The translations under genes and the position numbers were made by a program. The notes under the pieces were generated by a model that worked only from the letters and a program-made list of their open reading frames with translations, was not told the DNA's origin and searched no databases. Shown here one piece after another: positions 12,001-23,734 of a stretch of DNA of 64,000 nucleotides; within the stretch, counting starts at the first letter, position 1, and every line of letters starts with the position of its first letter. Origin of the DNA: Diploscapter coronatus (taxonomy: Eukaryota > Nematoda > Chromadorea > Rhabditida > Rhabditidae); NCBI GenBank assembly GCA_964036155.1, contig OZ038422.1:12051201-12115200 (forward strand), given 5' to 3'.

Positions 12001-13834
12001 TGAAGCAACTCTTCATTCCCCACTTTTCATTCAAATGACGCCCACTTAAAAAATGCGTGCAAATTTAGACTCATTTGTGTGCTTCTGAATATGTTTTGAT
12101 GAAGGGAAGCATAATTTCGTGATTTTTCAAAGAAATAGAAGAAAGTGAATAAAGCTCATTTTCTGGTCTGGCCCTCTTTATTTTGTCGCACATTTCTGTG
12201 GTTCAATAAGCCGTTCCAGGGGGTGTAAAATTTCATGATCCAGACACTCCGACGTTAAAATCTCATTGAAAAATTCCCACACACTAGCCGTGAATTTCAA
12301 CTTTTCAAGGGCATTTCGGCGCAACTCTCAGGTTTTCATGCTGCATCTCATCTGTTTTATCTTCCATCCTTTATCATATGATATATTTAGTAAATATTTC
12401 GTGGCGTATTTAATCCGTTTCAGAGGATATGTGTTTATTATACGGAATGTTTTCTAGTCTATGACCGTTGCAAGTTCCCGGCCGGAAATCGGTTTCTAGC
12501 GCGTTTTTTTTCCTCTTTCTCACTTGCCTTCATTTCCCAGTCACTTTGAGAGCGTTTCCTCAGGAAGTTCATCTCTTCCCTCTCAATGGCCAATTCGATT
12601 CAGCTTTCTTTCGAATTTTCACAACTTGTTTGTGCGTCTGTTTCAGTATTTTTTTAGGTCGCTTAACTCCCGATGTGGGAAAATTCCACCTGTCCGTTAG
12701 ACTTGATAATAATTTTAGTACAATTCTTGCAGATTAGTGATTTTAGCAAATCACGTTATAGAAAGTTTTATGGATTTTTTCAAAATCTTCAAAATTTGCA
12801 AGATTTTCGCAACTCGTTCTCAGAGTAAATGACGTTGGAATAGAATGGAATTTTTGATTTCCTTATAAGACCTATCCATCTTCATTCACTCCTTCAAGCC
12901 CGTGCGAACATGCGAATATTCACACTAAATTTCTTGAATTCTCATCATTTCTCTTTCTCTAACCATCTGAATTTTCCATGCTATGTCTCTTTTCTCTGTC
13001 CGTCTTTCTATAACTCCCTCACCATATTCACCTGCATCTATTCCATCCCTCACAATTCTGAATTATTTCGATTCAGACCCACTATTTTCCCTCAAAGCTT
13101 AATCCCAATAATGAATTATCTTTCCATTGAACGTCGGCATATCATGATGGAGGGAAATTTAGGCATATTTCTTATTTTTAGTGGAAAAAACTGATCTTCA
13201 TGATAAAACTTGTATACTTCCTAATTTTTTTAAATCAAAATTCATACTTCGAAATTTCTTACGCTAACAAAGCTGATCTTCACTTTTAAAATATAGATCT
13301 TCATTCAAATGTTAAATCTCACAAACATTCAACTTTAAACTTATGTCAAATAAAATATATTTTCAAAACCTCAATATTTTTCCTGGGTACTATTGCCGAC
13401 TTTCAGTGTGAAAGTCGTTATCATTCATTCAGTCCACCCCATTTGATAGCCCCCTTTATTTTATTATGACTTGTGCTCTTTATCGCCTTCTATTCCTATT
13501 CTTATCGATTAATTTTTTGGCTCACTTTTCCGGCATACCATATGTTACCCTTTAAATCATAAATTTATATATGGAGTTTGTTTCTTAAATGAAAAATTAT
13601 CTGGTATCATGACAAGCTTTTTAGACCTATCATTTAGCACGGGATTAAAGTTCAATTTGTACCCTTTCTATCGAATGTACTTTGACAGATGTGAATAATT
13701 TGAATAATACCCGTCATATAAAACCTTCTCTATCTCTCCGAATTTCAGATTTAGGCAAACTTTACGATTCTTTACTGTTAGATTTAGTCCAGATGCTAAA
13801 AAATAAAATAATGTTTACGTAATTACATCTGACC
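9081..13834. other. gene-poor intergenic stretch
   Basis: About 4.7 kb without a supported gene. One short frame (9211-9414 +) begins with a hydrophobic stretch that could be a signal peptide (LLNSAIIALCALQTCS), but it has no splice or family support. From about 12.3 to 13.2 kb the plus strand is rich in C and T and keeps several frames open by composition alone. Two copies of the dispersed GATCTTCA motif lie at about 13185 and 13269, and one variant near 10240. Confidence 0.4.
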
Positions 13835-15510
13835 TTAAGAGTGAATGTCAGGAAAAATCAAAGTCATAAGGAAGGGGTGCGGAACAGGGGCTCGTCGATT
13901 TATCTGATTTTCACATATTTTGTTCAGCTTTTCACGCTGATTCTCGTAATGCTATTCGTTTTTCGTAAGAATTATCGTATGCCGGATTACTGTAGCTTAA
14001 AGTTTTGATAGACTCGACCTCGGGAAAAAATTCATAACTTTCTTATCTGTGGACCAAATCGAATGGGGTTTTCAGTATTGCATAGCCCGTAAAAAATTCT
14101 ACAAATAATGTAACTACGATCTTCTTCTAGGGCTAATAGTTTCTCGCCAAAAAATTAAAAATTCTAAACTTTGACTTTAACTCACCTCAGTTTTCGATTT
14201 TTTTCGACCGAAAAGAAGTTCGATCGAAAGCTAAATATTAGTCCACGAGAAAGAGGATTCAATTCTGCACAAGATATGATCAGTTTTGATAAAAATCAGC
14301 ATGGTCGAAACCATGAAAAATGCGTACGAATGCGTAAAACCAGTGCGATTATTGCATAGTGTCAACTTTGACTTCCCATCATTTTCTTATTTCTGGGCCA
14401 AATTTCATGATTATTTTTTTGTTTTGTAGATATTGAGTAGGAGAATATGGCAAAAGTAAAAATCAAATTTTTAGAAATTAATTTTGGCGGGAATAAATTA
14501 TCCGAAGTTACCCTATATACCCGTACTGTGTTTACAAGTGTAATTTGAGTTAACGTCGGAGTTTTCCATAAAATCTTGTAGAGCTCTTCAAGTTGATCAA
14601 CTTTTGTTCCAAAACTTATTCTAGAATGTGCACACACAGGGAGATATGATTTTTTGAAAATAATCTATAAAAAGTCATTATGCTAAATTTGACCGTCACA
14701 CTTCAAAAAATTCTGGAGCTCATACGATAATGAATTCGAGGTTAGTCCTGAAATGAAAGTTGTTCACCATGTCATTCTACACAACATACTGGAAGGGCAG
14801 ATTTTTCCAACGTCATTTACGCGTAAACGTAGTACGGGTATATAGGGTAACTTCGGATAATTTATTCCCGCCAAAATTAATTTCTAAAAATTTGATTTTT
14901 ACTTTTGCCATATTCTCCTACTCAATATCTACAAAATAAAAAAATAATCATGAAATTTGGCCCAGAAATAAGAAAATGATGGGAAGTCAAAGTTGACACT
15001 ATGCAATAATCGCACTGGTTTTACGCATTCGTACGCATTTTTCATGGTTTCGACCATGCTGATTTTTATCAAAACTGATCATATCTTGTGCAGAATTGAA
15101 TCCTCTTTCTCGTGGACTAATATTTAGCTTTCGATCGAACTTCTTTTCGGTCGAAAAAAATCGAAAACTGAGGTGAGTTAAAGTCAAAAATTGGAATTTT
15201 GAATTTTTCCGCCAAAGCAGGTGGTTGTTGTGACTCGTTATTGTTACATTATTTGTAGAGTTTTTCATGGGCTATCCAATGTTGAAGACCGCGTTCGATT
15301 TGGTTCACAAATAAGAAAGTTATGATTTTTTTCTTATATGGAGTATATAAAAACTTGAAATTAGCATAACTCCGCCCACTTGCATTTTTATGAAAAACGG
15401 ATAGCACCATGAGAATCAGCGCGAAAAACTGTATCATATATGTGAAAATCAACCAAATCGACAGACCCCTGTTCCGCATCACTTTGAATAATACTGACAT
15501 TCACTCTTAA
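13835..15510. mobile_element. foldback (palindromic) element, about 1.7 kb, TTAA-flanked
   Basis: The sequence from 13835 reads again in reverse complement to 15510. Tips are TTAAGAGTGAATGTCA on the left and its exact complement on the right. The arms run about 700 bp each way and are nearly identical between 14171-14530 and 14830-15180; the outer parts are more diverged. A loop of about 290 bp separates them. An apparent 62-codon open frame occurs in both arms and is a by-product of the repeat. TTAA at both ends would fit target duplications of the piggyBac type, but no transposase is present, so this is a non-autonomous foldback or MITE-like element. Any transcript through it would form a long hairpin. 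It ends about 640 bp before the acetylcholinesterase start. Confidence 0.85.
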
Positions 15511-16147
15511 ACTTAAGTAATAATATCCATTAGTGTATATTTTCTTTCTTTCATGCGCACCTCCCTTTAATATTCTTCTCCCATTTCATATTGTGCATTA
15601 AGACCTTCTCCTCCTTTTTTGTTTTGTTTATAATTCCCCATTTCTTTTTCGCTAACCCCCTATTAAATCCCATTAAAACATCAAATAACTAATATTCTCA
15701 GATTTATATTTGGCATAAAAATTAATCCATATTACGTCACTAAATTAGTTTGTTTAAATGGCTGCCAAATTTTTACAGAATTCGTTTTTTCGAGAGTGCA
15801 TTAGTCGTATTGGACATTAATTTAATCACTGCGTGAATTTGTCCGTCCTAAAATGAACATTGTTTTAGACGCACTTTTAATCGAAGAAAAGTGAATTTTG
15901 CAACGACACGACATTTCGAGCCGTAAACTCTAAATGGAACGCATCGCAAAAAGGATCGCAATCTCCTCGAAAATCGCTCGATAAAACAGTCGAAGTGTGT
16001 TTCGCTGCTCGCCACGGACTTGCACCCGTAGTGTCTCAACTTTTTACTACGGGCCTCTCGCTTTCTCTCTCGTACCGCTAATTGATTCTGCTACGAACTC
16101 GTACCCGTAGCGCTGCCGCATTCGACACAGACATCATCCCCTATGCG
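15511..16147. promoter_or_regulatory. upstream region and probable 5' UTR of the acetylcholinesterase
   Basis: The 640 bp between the foldback element and the acetylcholinesterase start change from AT- and pyrimidine-rich (to about 15840) to noticeably richer in G and C (15850-16140). That is the composition of a promoter or 5' leader rather than of the surrounding intergenic DNA. No specific factor site is claimed. Confidence 0.35.
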
Positions 16148-19100
16148 ATGTCGAATGGAGGGGGCGAAATTCCCCGCCGCGCCGAAAAAACGCCACAAAC
16201 CTACGGTACTATTCGTCTCTTTTTAGGTAAGTCGTTCGGGAATTTTCTCGATATTTAATCATTCTTTTCAGATTTTCTCAAGCTAAATTATTCATTTACT
16301 GTTCTATTGTCAACTCTATTATGCTCCCTTCCAAATATAGTCGAGGGAAGGTCTATTTTGCATCAGGAAAATGTCGTTCATACCCGACTAGGAATTATTA
16401 GAGGGGTTCCTCAGGTACCTAAATCTAAAAAATGTTTAAATGTGTTAATTTTCAGACTTTTGAAAATGCAAAATTGACCGCTTATCTGGGGGTGCCATAT
16501 GCTAAACCACCAGTTGGGAATAGGCGGTTTTCCAAGCCTGAGATGATAGAAAGATGGAACGGTAAGAGATTTCATGTATCTTTTTTCATCCAGCTTTTCA
16601 AAATTCAGGGGAATTTGAGGCTAGATCCCTAGCGCCGACCTGCGTTTTGACGACCGACAGAACCTTCCCGAATTTTCCCGGCTCAGAAATGTGGAATCCA
16701 CCCGGGGTAGGATAGTTTTGAAAAAAATTACGTCAAAACTAGTGTATCCGGCCGCCTTCCGCGGCAGACAATGTAAAATTGAGAGATAGCAAATTGTAAA
16801 TAACGATAAATATATAGTAATAGGACTTAGAAGTAATAATAGTAGTTAAAATAGTGATAGCATTTTAAATGTCGTTACAGTAACATAGTGAAACTCTTAT
16901 CTTAGGAAAGGTTAGAGAGAAGTAATAAATCATTTTTGCCAAGAGCAGATTAAATATGACTTAGTATAGCATTATCCTTTAAAAAATTAGGTCAAAATTT
17001 CGAATTTTCAGATTGTTACTGAAGATTGTTTAAATATGAATATTTGGGTGCCTGAAGAGCACGATGGGACCGTAATGGTGTGGATTTTCGGGGGCGGTAA
17101 AAGTTTAACTCCTGAAATCAGGCTGAATTTTTTAAAAAATTTCAGGCTTTTTCAGTGGCTCTCCATCTCTACAATTATATGATGGTACGGTATTAGCTTC
17201 TAAAAGGAAAGCTATAGTTGTAAATATCAATTACAGGTTAGGATCATCACTTGGTAACCAAAAATGAGATTCTTTAGGTTGGGTCCATTTGGGTTTCTCT
17301 ATTTCGGAGAGGACTCACCGATTCAAGGAAACATGGGATTACTCGACCAACAATTAGCGCTCAGATGGGTCTACGAGAATATTGGTAACGTTACCATTTT
17401 AGCTACCAAAATGGTATCATATTTCAGAAGCATTTGGTGGCAACAAGAATAAGATTACCATATTCGGTGAATCTGCTGGGTCCGCTTCTACCACTGCGCA
17501 CTTATTTGCACCTGGATCCCATAAATACTTCCAGAAAATCATTGTTAAGGTATTTTAGCTTAGAATTTATTGCGAAGATCAGCTTTTCGATGACGTTTTA
17601 TAACATGTTAAAGCATACTAGCCTAAAACCGAATGAAATATTTTTAAAGCGAACTAATTGCAGAGCGGTTCAGTGCTAAATTCCTGGGCAGTCAGACCTC
17701 CAGAAACTATGCTCGACGTCTCGATGCAACTTGCTAAAAGACTGAACTGTAGCGGTCAAGCGGCGGAGAAAATCTACCAGTGTCTAAGGAACGTACCCGC
17801 AGCTATTTTACAGGTAAATTAAAATGATTAAATGACGTTAGTATTAAAGATGATGACGCCACGACGTCACATTCTAATTTTAGAAAGAAGCTGAAGAGCT
17901 CACAAATCAAATCGAAACGCCAATGACGTTCGCCTTCGTGCCGGTCAGCGAAGAGCCCAATTTCTTTCAAGGAAACATCTACGAGAAAATCAAAAAACGC
18001 GATTTGAAGAAGGATCTGAGCGTCATCATTGGGACTGTCAAGGTAATTTGTTGATGCCGTGATTTAGAATCTATAATGACGCCATATTTAGGATGAAGGC
18101 ACCTATTGGCTACCCTATTACATGAGCGAATTGAAATACGGGTTCAATTTCAATCACACCATTTCCGCCGAAGATCCACATAATAAAGCACTCATTACGA
18201 AGTGAGAAAAATCAATAAATTTGGAAAAACGATATCTTTACAGTATGCAGTACAAGGAGTCGATCAACGCTTTCATGCCATACTTCGGCAATTCACCACT
18301 GGTGAAGCACGCCGTCATGAATGCATACCTGGAGGTTTCGGATAAGCAAAATCCAGAGTAAAGATTTAGCCTGACATTTTAAATCTCTAATTATCTCTTC
18401 AGAGAAAAATTGAGAGATGGGGTTGGCCGCTTTTTAGGCGATTACTTCTTCACCTGTTCGGTGATTGAATTTGCTGATCTGCTATCGGACAATATCTATG
18501 GTCCCGTCTACATGTATTACTTCACTCATAGGTAAGGGGGTATATGAAAATCCTTCGGATATTCAAAATCCCAATATACGCAATCTGTTTTAGATCATCG
18601 GCAAACCCTTGGCCCAAGTGGATGGGCGTAATGCATGGTTATGAAATTGAGTCCATCTTCGGCCAACCGTTTTTCCAGCCTTCACTTTATGAAGAAGTAG
18701 GATAAATGTTTCAGAAAGATTTTCAAAAAAAAAAACTTCAATTTTAGTCAAAACTTCAATCAGAACAACAATTTTCGAACTATGTAATGCAACTTTGGAC
18801 CGATTTCGCGAGAACAGGGTAAGACGCCGCCTTTTAATATGACTCCACTAACTTTTAGACAACCCGCTTCGTACTGGCCAAGATACAACAAAATCGAGCG
18901 AAAGGCGTTAGAACTGGGTGCTGAGTCGATTAGAGACGTCCATCGAATCGTGGTTGACGTCCACGGAACGTATTGTAGACTGATAGAAGAGGGAAAGGCT
19001 GTAGCGGGGCAAGGTAGATTTTAAAACCGTCATGTGTTGGAAAATATTTCCTAAATTTTTCCTAAATTTTTGAATTTTCTGAATTTATCCTTTTGAAACC

Positions 19101-19347
19101 ATTTCTGCAGGAATTCTCTTTATAGAAAATCCGACAAATAAGTAAAATGGGTCAAAAATGGTCGTTTTTGAATATATGACAGACATTATCGATTTTAGCG
19201 AATCTGGTAAACGATTGTCGTACAAGAAGAACCGATACGGCCGCAGCCCTAAACCCAAAATTCCAGTATATCTCGGGATCTTCAACATTTAATTTACTAT
19301 CGATACCAATATTCATGATATTAGCATATTATCTACAATTCTCTTAA
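16148..19347 (+). CDS. acetylcholinesterase, GPI-anchored type
   Basis: Seventeen exons give about 656 residues: 16148-16226, 16272-16414, 16456-16561, 16609-16706, 17012-17096, 17146-17236, 17278-17384, 17428-17549, 17664-17813, 17884-18042, 18092-18201, 18244-18357, 18403-18531, 18594-18696, 18748-18818, 18859-19013, 19199-19347. It hydrolyses acetylcholine at synapses. The catalytic triad is complete: Ser in FGESAGS, Glu in VKDEGTYW, His in GVMHGYEIE. The choline-binding Trp is in GSEMWNPP, which marks a cholinesterase rather than a general carboxylesterase. A hydrophobic segment ([12 protein letters not shown]) near residue 40 should be the signal or anchor. The last exon encodes NDCRTRR, then SGSS and a hydrophobic end ([17 protein letters not shown]), the form of a GPI signal. 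If the 19014-19198 intron is retained, the protein instead stops at QGRF (TAA 19022), a second possible C-terminus. Which worm ace gene this matches cannot be told from the sequence alone. Confidence 0.93.
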
Positions 19348-19693
19348 AATATTCCAATTATTTGAAGAAGATCAAATTGTCCATGGTAGATTTCCAAGCT
19401 GTAATCTCAAAAATATCCAAATTGCTCGATGGGTTATAATTAAATCAATTCAACTATTTAATTAGTCCGTTAATTAGGCAGATTTATTTAATCCTTCACT
19501 CATACACTGTGATTTTAGGTTGTTTGGTTTTTCCTGCAAAATTGATTTATTTTATTTAAGCTGCCCCAATTTTCATTAAAAATTCTGAAATTCGTTCCAG
19601 ATTTTTGCTCATTTTCTTGAGATTTTCTTCCACTCATAATTTAAAATATACCAATATTGAAACTTTAGAACTCGAAAATCGTGTCACTTTACG
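19348..19693. other. short convergent intergenic region
   Basis: About 350 bp between the 3' ends of the acetylcholinesterase (+) and the KH protein (-). It presumably holds both 3' UTRs. No gene or repeat is recognised. Confidence 0.4.
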
Positions 19694-20691
19694 CTATCTA
19701 CAAACAACGACGTCCATTTGTTTGAACCAATAAAATTATTTATTTTTGGAAATAATTTAGATAATTCGCCAGAAGAACTTTTTTGTACACAAAAACAGCG
19801 AAAAACTTACATTTCCAAACTTTCAACGAGTTGTTCGTGGAATTCCTTTCTGGAAGGATCCGAATATACCGTGTACTTGTCGCCAAAATTGTCCAGTCTA
19901 TCCTTGACCGCGTCCAGGGCCATGATGATCGAGTCAAATCCGCCTGAATCAGGATTTTTTCAATATTCACTCTTTTCCTTCTTTTCCCATACTATTTCTC
20001 AAAAGGGGTGAATAATACAGCAAACCCTGAATCAACAATATTCACTCCTCATTTAATTGTATTCTGCGTAAATCACGCACCGTAAATTCGAAGTTCCGTC
20101 GTTTCGCCTAACCGATCGCCAATGTCGATTTTCACGCCACTCTCCCGACGGATCTGGTCGATTTTCGCGCCTTTTTTACCTGAATAAAAAATAAGGGAAA
20201 AATATCTCTAAAATGTCTACCGATCAAAAATCCGACCATTTTCGTCGGGATTTGCGTGATGTGGCACTGCTTGTCGACTCTCAAATTGATCAGAATTCGA
20301 TCGACCTGAAAGATAAGAAAAGTTTGACGTCAGAATTCAGAATCATAAAAATGATGTCAAATCTTGTGAAGTTCAGCTTACTTTGATCTCGGCGAGCCTC
20401 ACGTTGGTCGGCCTTCCAGTGATCGCTAGCTTCAAACGGTTGTCGTCGTCGCGGGTGCCGTTCAGACGCATCAGAACCTGACAATTTTTAGGGTTACTGT
20501 AATTTTTTTAAATTTCAAGACTAAAAACATCGTACCCCGTCCTCTCGCTCGATGGATTTCACGTTTCGGCCGGAGAATCCGATGAAATGCCCGATTTGGT
20601 CCTTGTCGAGCAGATCGCTCAAATCCAGTTCCAGGCTGATCGGCTTCAATTCGCTTCGGAAATCGACCGGTTGCGAGAAAAATGCACCCAT
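19694..20691 (-). CDS. small two-KH-domain RNA-binding protein
   Basis: Six exons on the minus strand give about 190 residues: 20691-20536, 20477-20382, 20305-20221, 20179-20081, 19943-19811, and a few bases ending at 19694. The first KH-like repeat (about residues 17-80) has the loop GFSGRN; the second (about 85-155) has the classical motif GFLIGKKGAKIDQI, in which GKKG is the GxxG nucleic-acid-binding loop. The protein has almost nothing outside the two domains, so it should bind single-stranded RNA, with partners unknown. A TTTCCAG 11 bases before the ATG fits trans-splicing. The tiny last exon (stop TAG at 19694-19696) is the weakest part. It is transcribed away from vha-16, with a shared upstream region of about 400 bp. 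Confidence 0.82.
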
Positions 20692-21097
20692 TTTCAGCTT
20701 TTCTGGAAAGAATACGACTTTTCTTAGGAAAATCACGGTTTATCTAAAAACTTGAAAAATACGTGACATTTATCAGAAAAATTATAATGTTCGGAAAAAT
20801 GACGAAATTCCGGCGAAAATACGGTGATTTTTCAAATTTTACGCGCTTGAAAGTGGAATTTTCGCCCCGCCCACTTTTTCATGCGACTGCTTTGCATTGA
20901 GGCTAAAGGCCAATAATCGATGAAGAGACTGCTGGACTTGATGATTTACCTTTATTTCCGGTCTTTATTTTTACCGTTTCGAGATTCTTTTCTCGAAAAT
21001 TAAAATTTCGCCCTAGGTATTTAGGGTTAGCTCAATATTAACCCTGTGTTTAGAGTTAATCGTGAATTTTTGGGGTGATTTTTGGATTGTTTGCAGA
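20692..21097. promoter_or_regulatory. shared upstream region of the KH protein and vha-16
   Basis: The two start codons face away from each other across about 400 bp, so both promoters must lie here or overlap. TTTGCAG just before the vha-16 ATG and TTTCCAG before the KH ATG are likely trans-splice acceptors. No individual factor sites are claimed. Confidence 0.45.
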
Positions 21098-23243
21098 ATG
21101 GGCGAGTTTCTGTTCAACATCGACCACGGCTATTTGGAGGCCTTGATTCGCGGCTTCAAGGGCGGTCTTCTCGCCCAGTCCGACTACGCCAATCTCGTCC
21201 AGTGCGAAACTTTGGAGGGTCAGCCTTAAAAATGTTCAATTTCGTGGAAATATCGATTTCTAAAGGAAGAAAGATATTCATTTTCAGACCTGAAACTCCA
21301 CGTCCAGTCGACGGACTACGGTAATTTCCTGGCGAACGAGCCCGGCGCGATTACGGTAAGCAAAAATAAATGATTCTTGATTGGACTCCCGAAAACAGCT
21401 TTCCTGAGAATAGAGTTCTTTATTTTCGCAAAATTTGCGGTTATTTTTCAGGTGCAAGTGATCGACGAACGTCTGAAGGAGAAGCTCGTCACGGAATTCA
21501 CTCATCTCCGCAACAACGCCCTCGAGCCGCTCGCAACCTTCTTGGACTATATCACGTAGTTTTATATGTCCTTTGAAAACTGCAGTATTTTTCAATTATC
21601 TTGGAAAACTACGAAAAAAGAATATTTTTAAAGAACCTCGTGAAACCATGACGGAAAATTATATTATGCTTTCCCTTGCAGTTATTCCTACATGATCGAC
21701 AACATCATTCTGCTGATCACCGGCACTCTCCATCAACGACCCATCGCCGAACTCATCAACAAATGCCATCCGCTTGGATCTTTCGAGCAGGTGGGTTACC
21801 ATTTTGGTAGCACTACCACCTTTTATACCAAAACTAGCGCTTTCTGATACAAGCATCTTACCATTTCTGAATAAAGGCGCCATTTTGATATAAACTTTAA
21901 CATTATTGGTGATATTGCCGTTTTCGATTTTAGATGGAAGCGATCCACATCGCAAATACTCCTGCCGAATTGTACAATGCGGTTTTAGTGGACACGCCCT
22001 TGGCCAACTATTTCGTGGACTGCATCAACGAGCAGGACCTCGACGAGATGAACGTCGAGTTAATTAGGTAATTAACTAGATAGTTGAATCTAGTCCAGAA
22101 TCGCAAAAAAAAAAAATAACCGCAGCCGCGATTGTGGTTGGCAGCTTTAGAAAAAGTTGCAAGTCCGATCTAGTTTAGCGTAATTAAGTCTCTCTCTGAT
22201 TAAAGTACTTAACTCGTTCAGAAACACGCTCTACAAGGCGTATCTCGAAGACTTCTACAAGTTCTGCAAGCAGGTCGGCGGCAAGACGGCCGAGGTCATG
22301 TGCGACATTCTGGCGGTAATTAGCTATTTGCTATTTACTTAGGCAATTAAGTTTAGAATTGAGATAATTAGGGTAATTAAATGCAGATAATCACAAGATA
22401 ATTACCCCGATTGGCCCGTTTAATTGTCTCTAATTTGCAGTTCGAGGCTGATCGTCGCTCGATCATCATCACGATCAACTCGTTCGACACTGAATTGACC
22501 AAGGACGATCGCGAGAAGCTCTATCCCCGTTGCGGTAAACTCTATCCAGAAGGGTTGGTTGCTCTTGCCAGGGCTGATGATTATGAGCAGGTGGGATTTT
22601 TTTTTTAAATCTCTTTGAGAAAATTGATCTTTTTCTATGAGATAACTGGTATTTTATGAGAAACGTAGTGATATTTCTCTAACAAATGTGATCTCTTTAT
22701 AAAATGTTGATTAATTTCTTTTCTAGAAAAAAGGCATCTTTTTCAGGTGAAGCAGGCTTGCGAATACTACGCCGACTACAAGCAGCTGTTCGAGGGCGCT
22801 GGCAACGGACCAGGCGAGAAGACCCTGGAGGACAAGTTCTTCGAGCATGAGGTTGGCGAATTATTTATGCTAGTTTTTGGATTACTGCAGTTTTGAAGGA
22901 TATTTTATGATACATTGAAAGTTGGAAGAAAAATATCTGAGATACCAATTCAAATTAAGATCTAGGTTATTGTAGTGACTTTACAAAAATTCTTGGAATA
23001 TCTTTTATTCGATTTTTAAAAATCTATTTTAGGTGAAGAAAAACGTGCAGGCCTACCTCCACCAATTCCACTTTGGCGTCTTCTATGCGTTCATCAAGTT
23101 GAAGGAACAGGTAACAACTGATCTTTTATTTATTTAAATATTTAATTTTAATTTCTTAGGAAATGAGAAATATCATTTGGATTGCGGAGTGCATTTCGCA
23201 GAGGCACCGCACGAAAATCGACAACTACATCCCAATCCTCTAA
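21098..23243 (+). CDS. vha-16: V-type proton ATPase V0 subunit d (VHA-16)
   Basis: Ten exons give 348 residues, the usual size of subunit d: 21098-21218, 21288-21355, 21452-21555, 21682-21790, 21934-22067, 22222-22315, 22441-22590, 22747-22851, 23033-23110, 23160-23243. Subunit d is the cytosolic cap of the V0 ring that couples the rotor stalk to proton pumping in acidic organelles and at the plasma membrane. Family signatures are [15 protein letters not shown] at the start, [19 protein letters not shown] sequence (here [12 protein letters not shown]), [36 protein letters not shown] and the invariant end [20 protein letters not shown]. Codon use is richer in C and G than in neighbouring genes, as expected for a highly expressed gene. 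Several introns carry TTAATTA or TACCATTTTGG motifs. Nothing is broken. Confidence 0.97.
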
Positions 23244-23734
23244 ATTTTAGAATCCAAACAAAAATCCAGGAAAATTCTCGGTAGTATTTTCTTTTCTCGT
23301 TTTATTTCTAAAATTTGATAAATACCGAAAACTTCCTTTTCTTTTACCTATGTTTTACCCAGAACCAACCAGTTTTTGTGAATACAAGAGTTTTATCATC
23401 TATCTTTGAAAGTTCACGTTTCTTTTAATTCTAAAAATCTAAGTCTGTCCAAATTAGGCTAAAATTTGCATAGAAAGTCTTTTCCTATCGTTTTCAGAGT
23501 TGGGCTTGAACACTTCGACTTCTATCATTATAAATTTGTGATTTCCTACACAATTTCATTCCAATCTTTTCGGAAAAAATGAATGAAAGAAATATTTATT
23601 TCTTGAGAACTTGATTCAAATATAGGCGTAGCATGCGAGATTTCTATTATTTTACACATGACCCGTGCGATAAAGTAAATGTTTTAAAATTATTCAAAAT
23701 TAAATTCTATATACAAAATATAGATGACAATATT
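23244..23734. other. convergent intergenic region
   Basis: About 490 bp between the vha-16 stop (+) and the stop of the basic disordered reading unit (-). It should contain both 3' UTRs. No gene or repeat is recognised. Confidence 0.4.

Noticed and set aside
14171..15268. Two identical reading frames on opposite strands as a duplicated gene pair.
   Set aside because: They are the two arms of the foldback element; the peptide has no domain and the frame is a by-product of the palindrome.
19085..19288. 67-codon minus-strand frame as a further exon of the KH gene.
   Set aside because: The plus strand here encodes the last acetylcholinesterase exon with a good acceptor and GPI-like end; the minus frame is its shadow.
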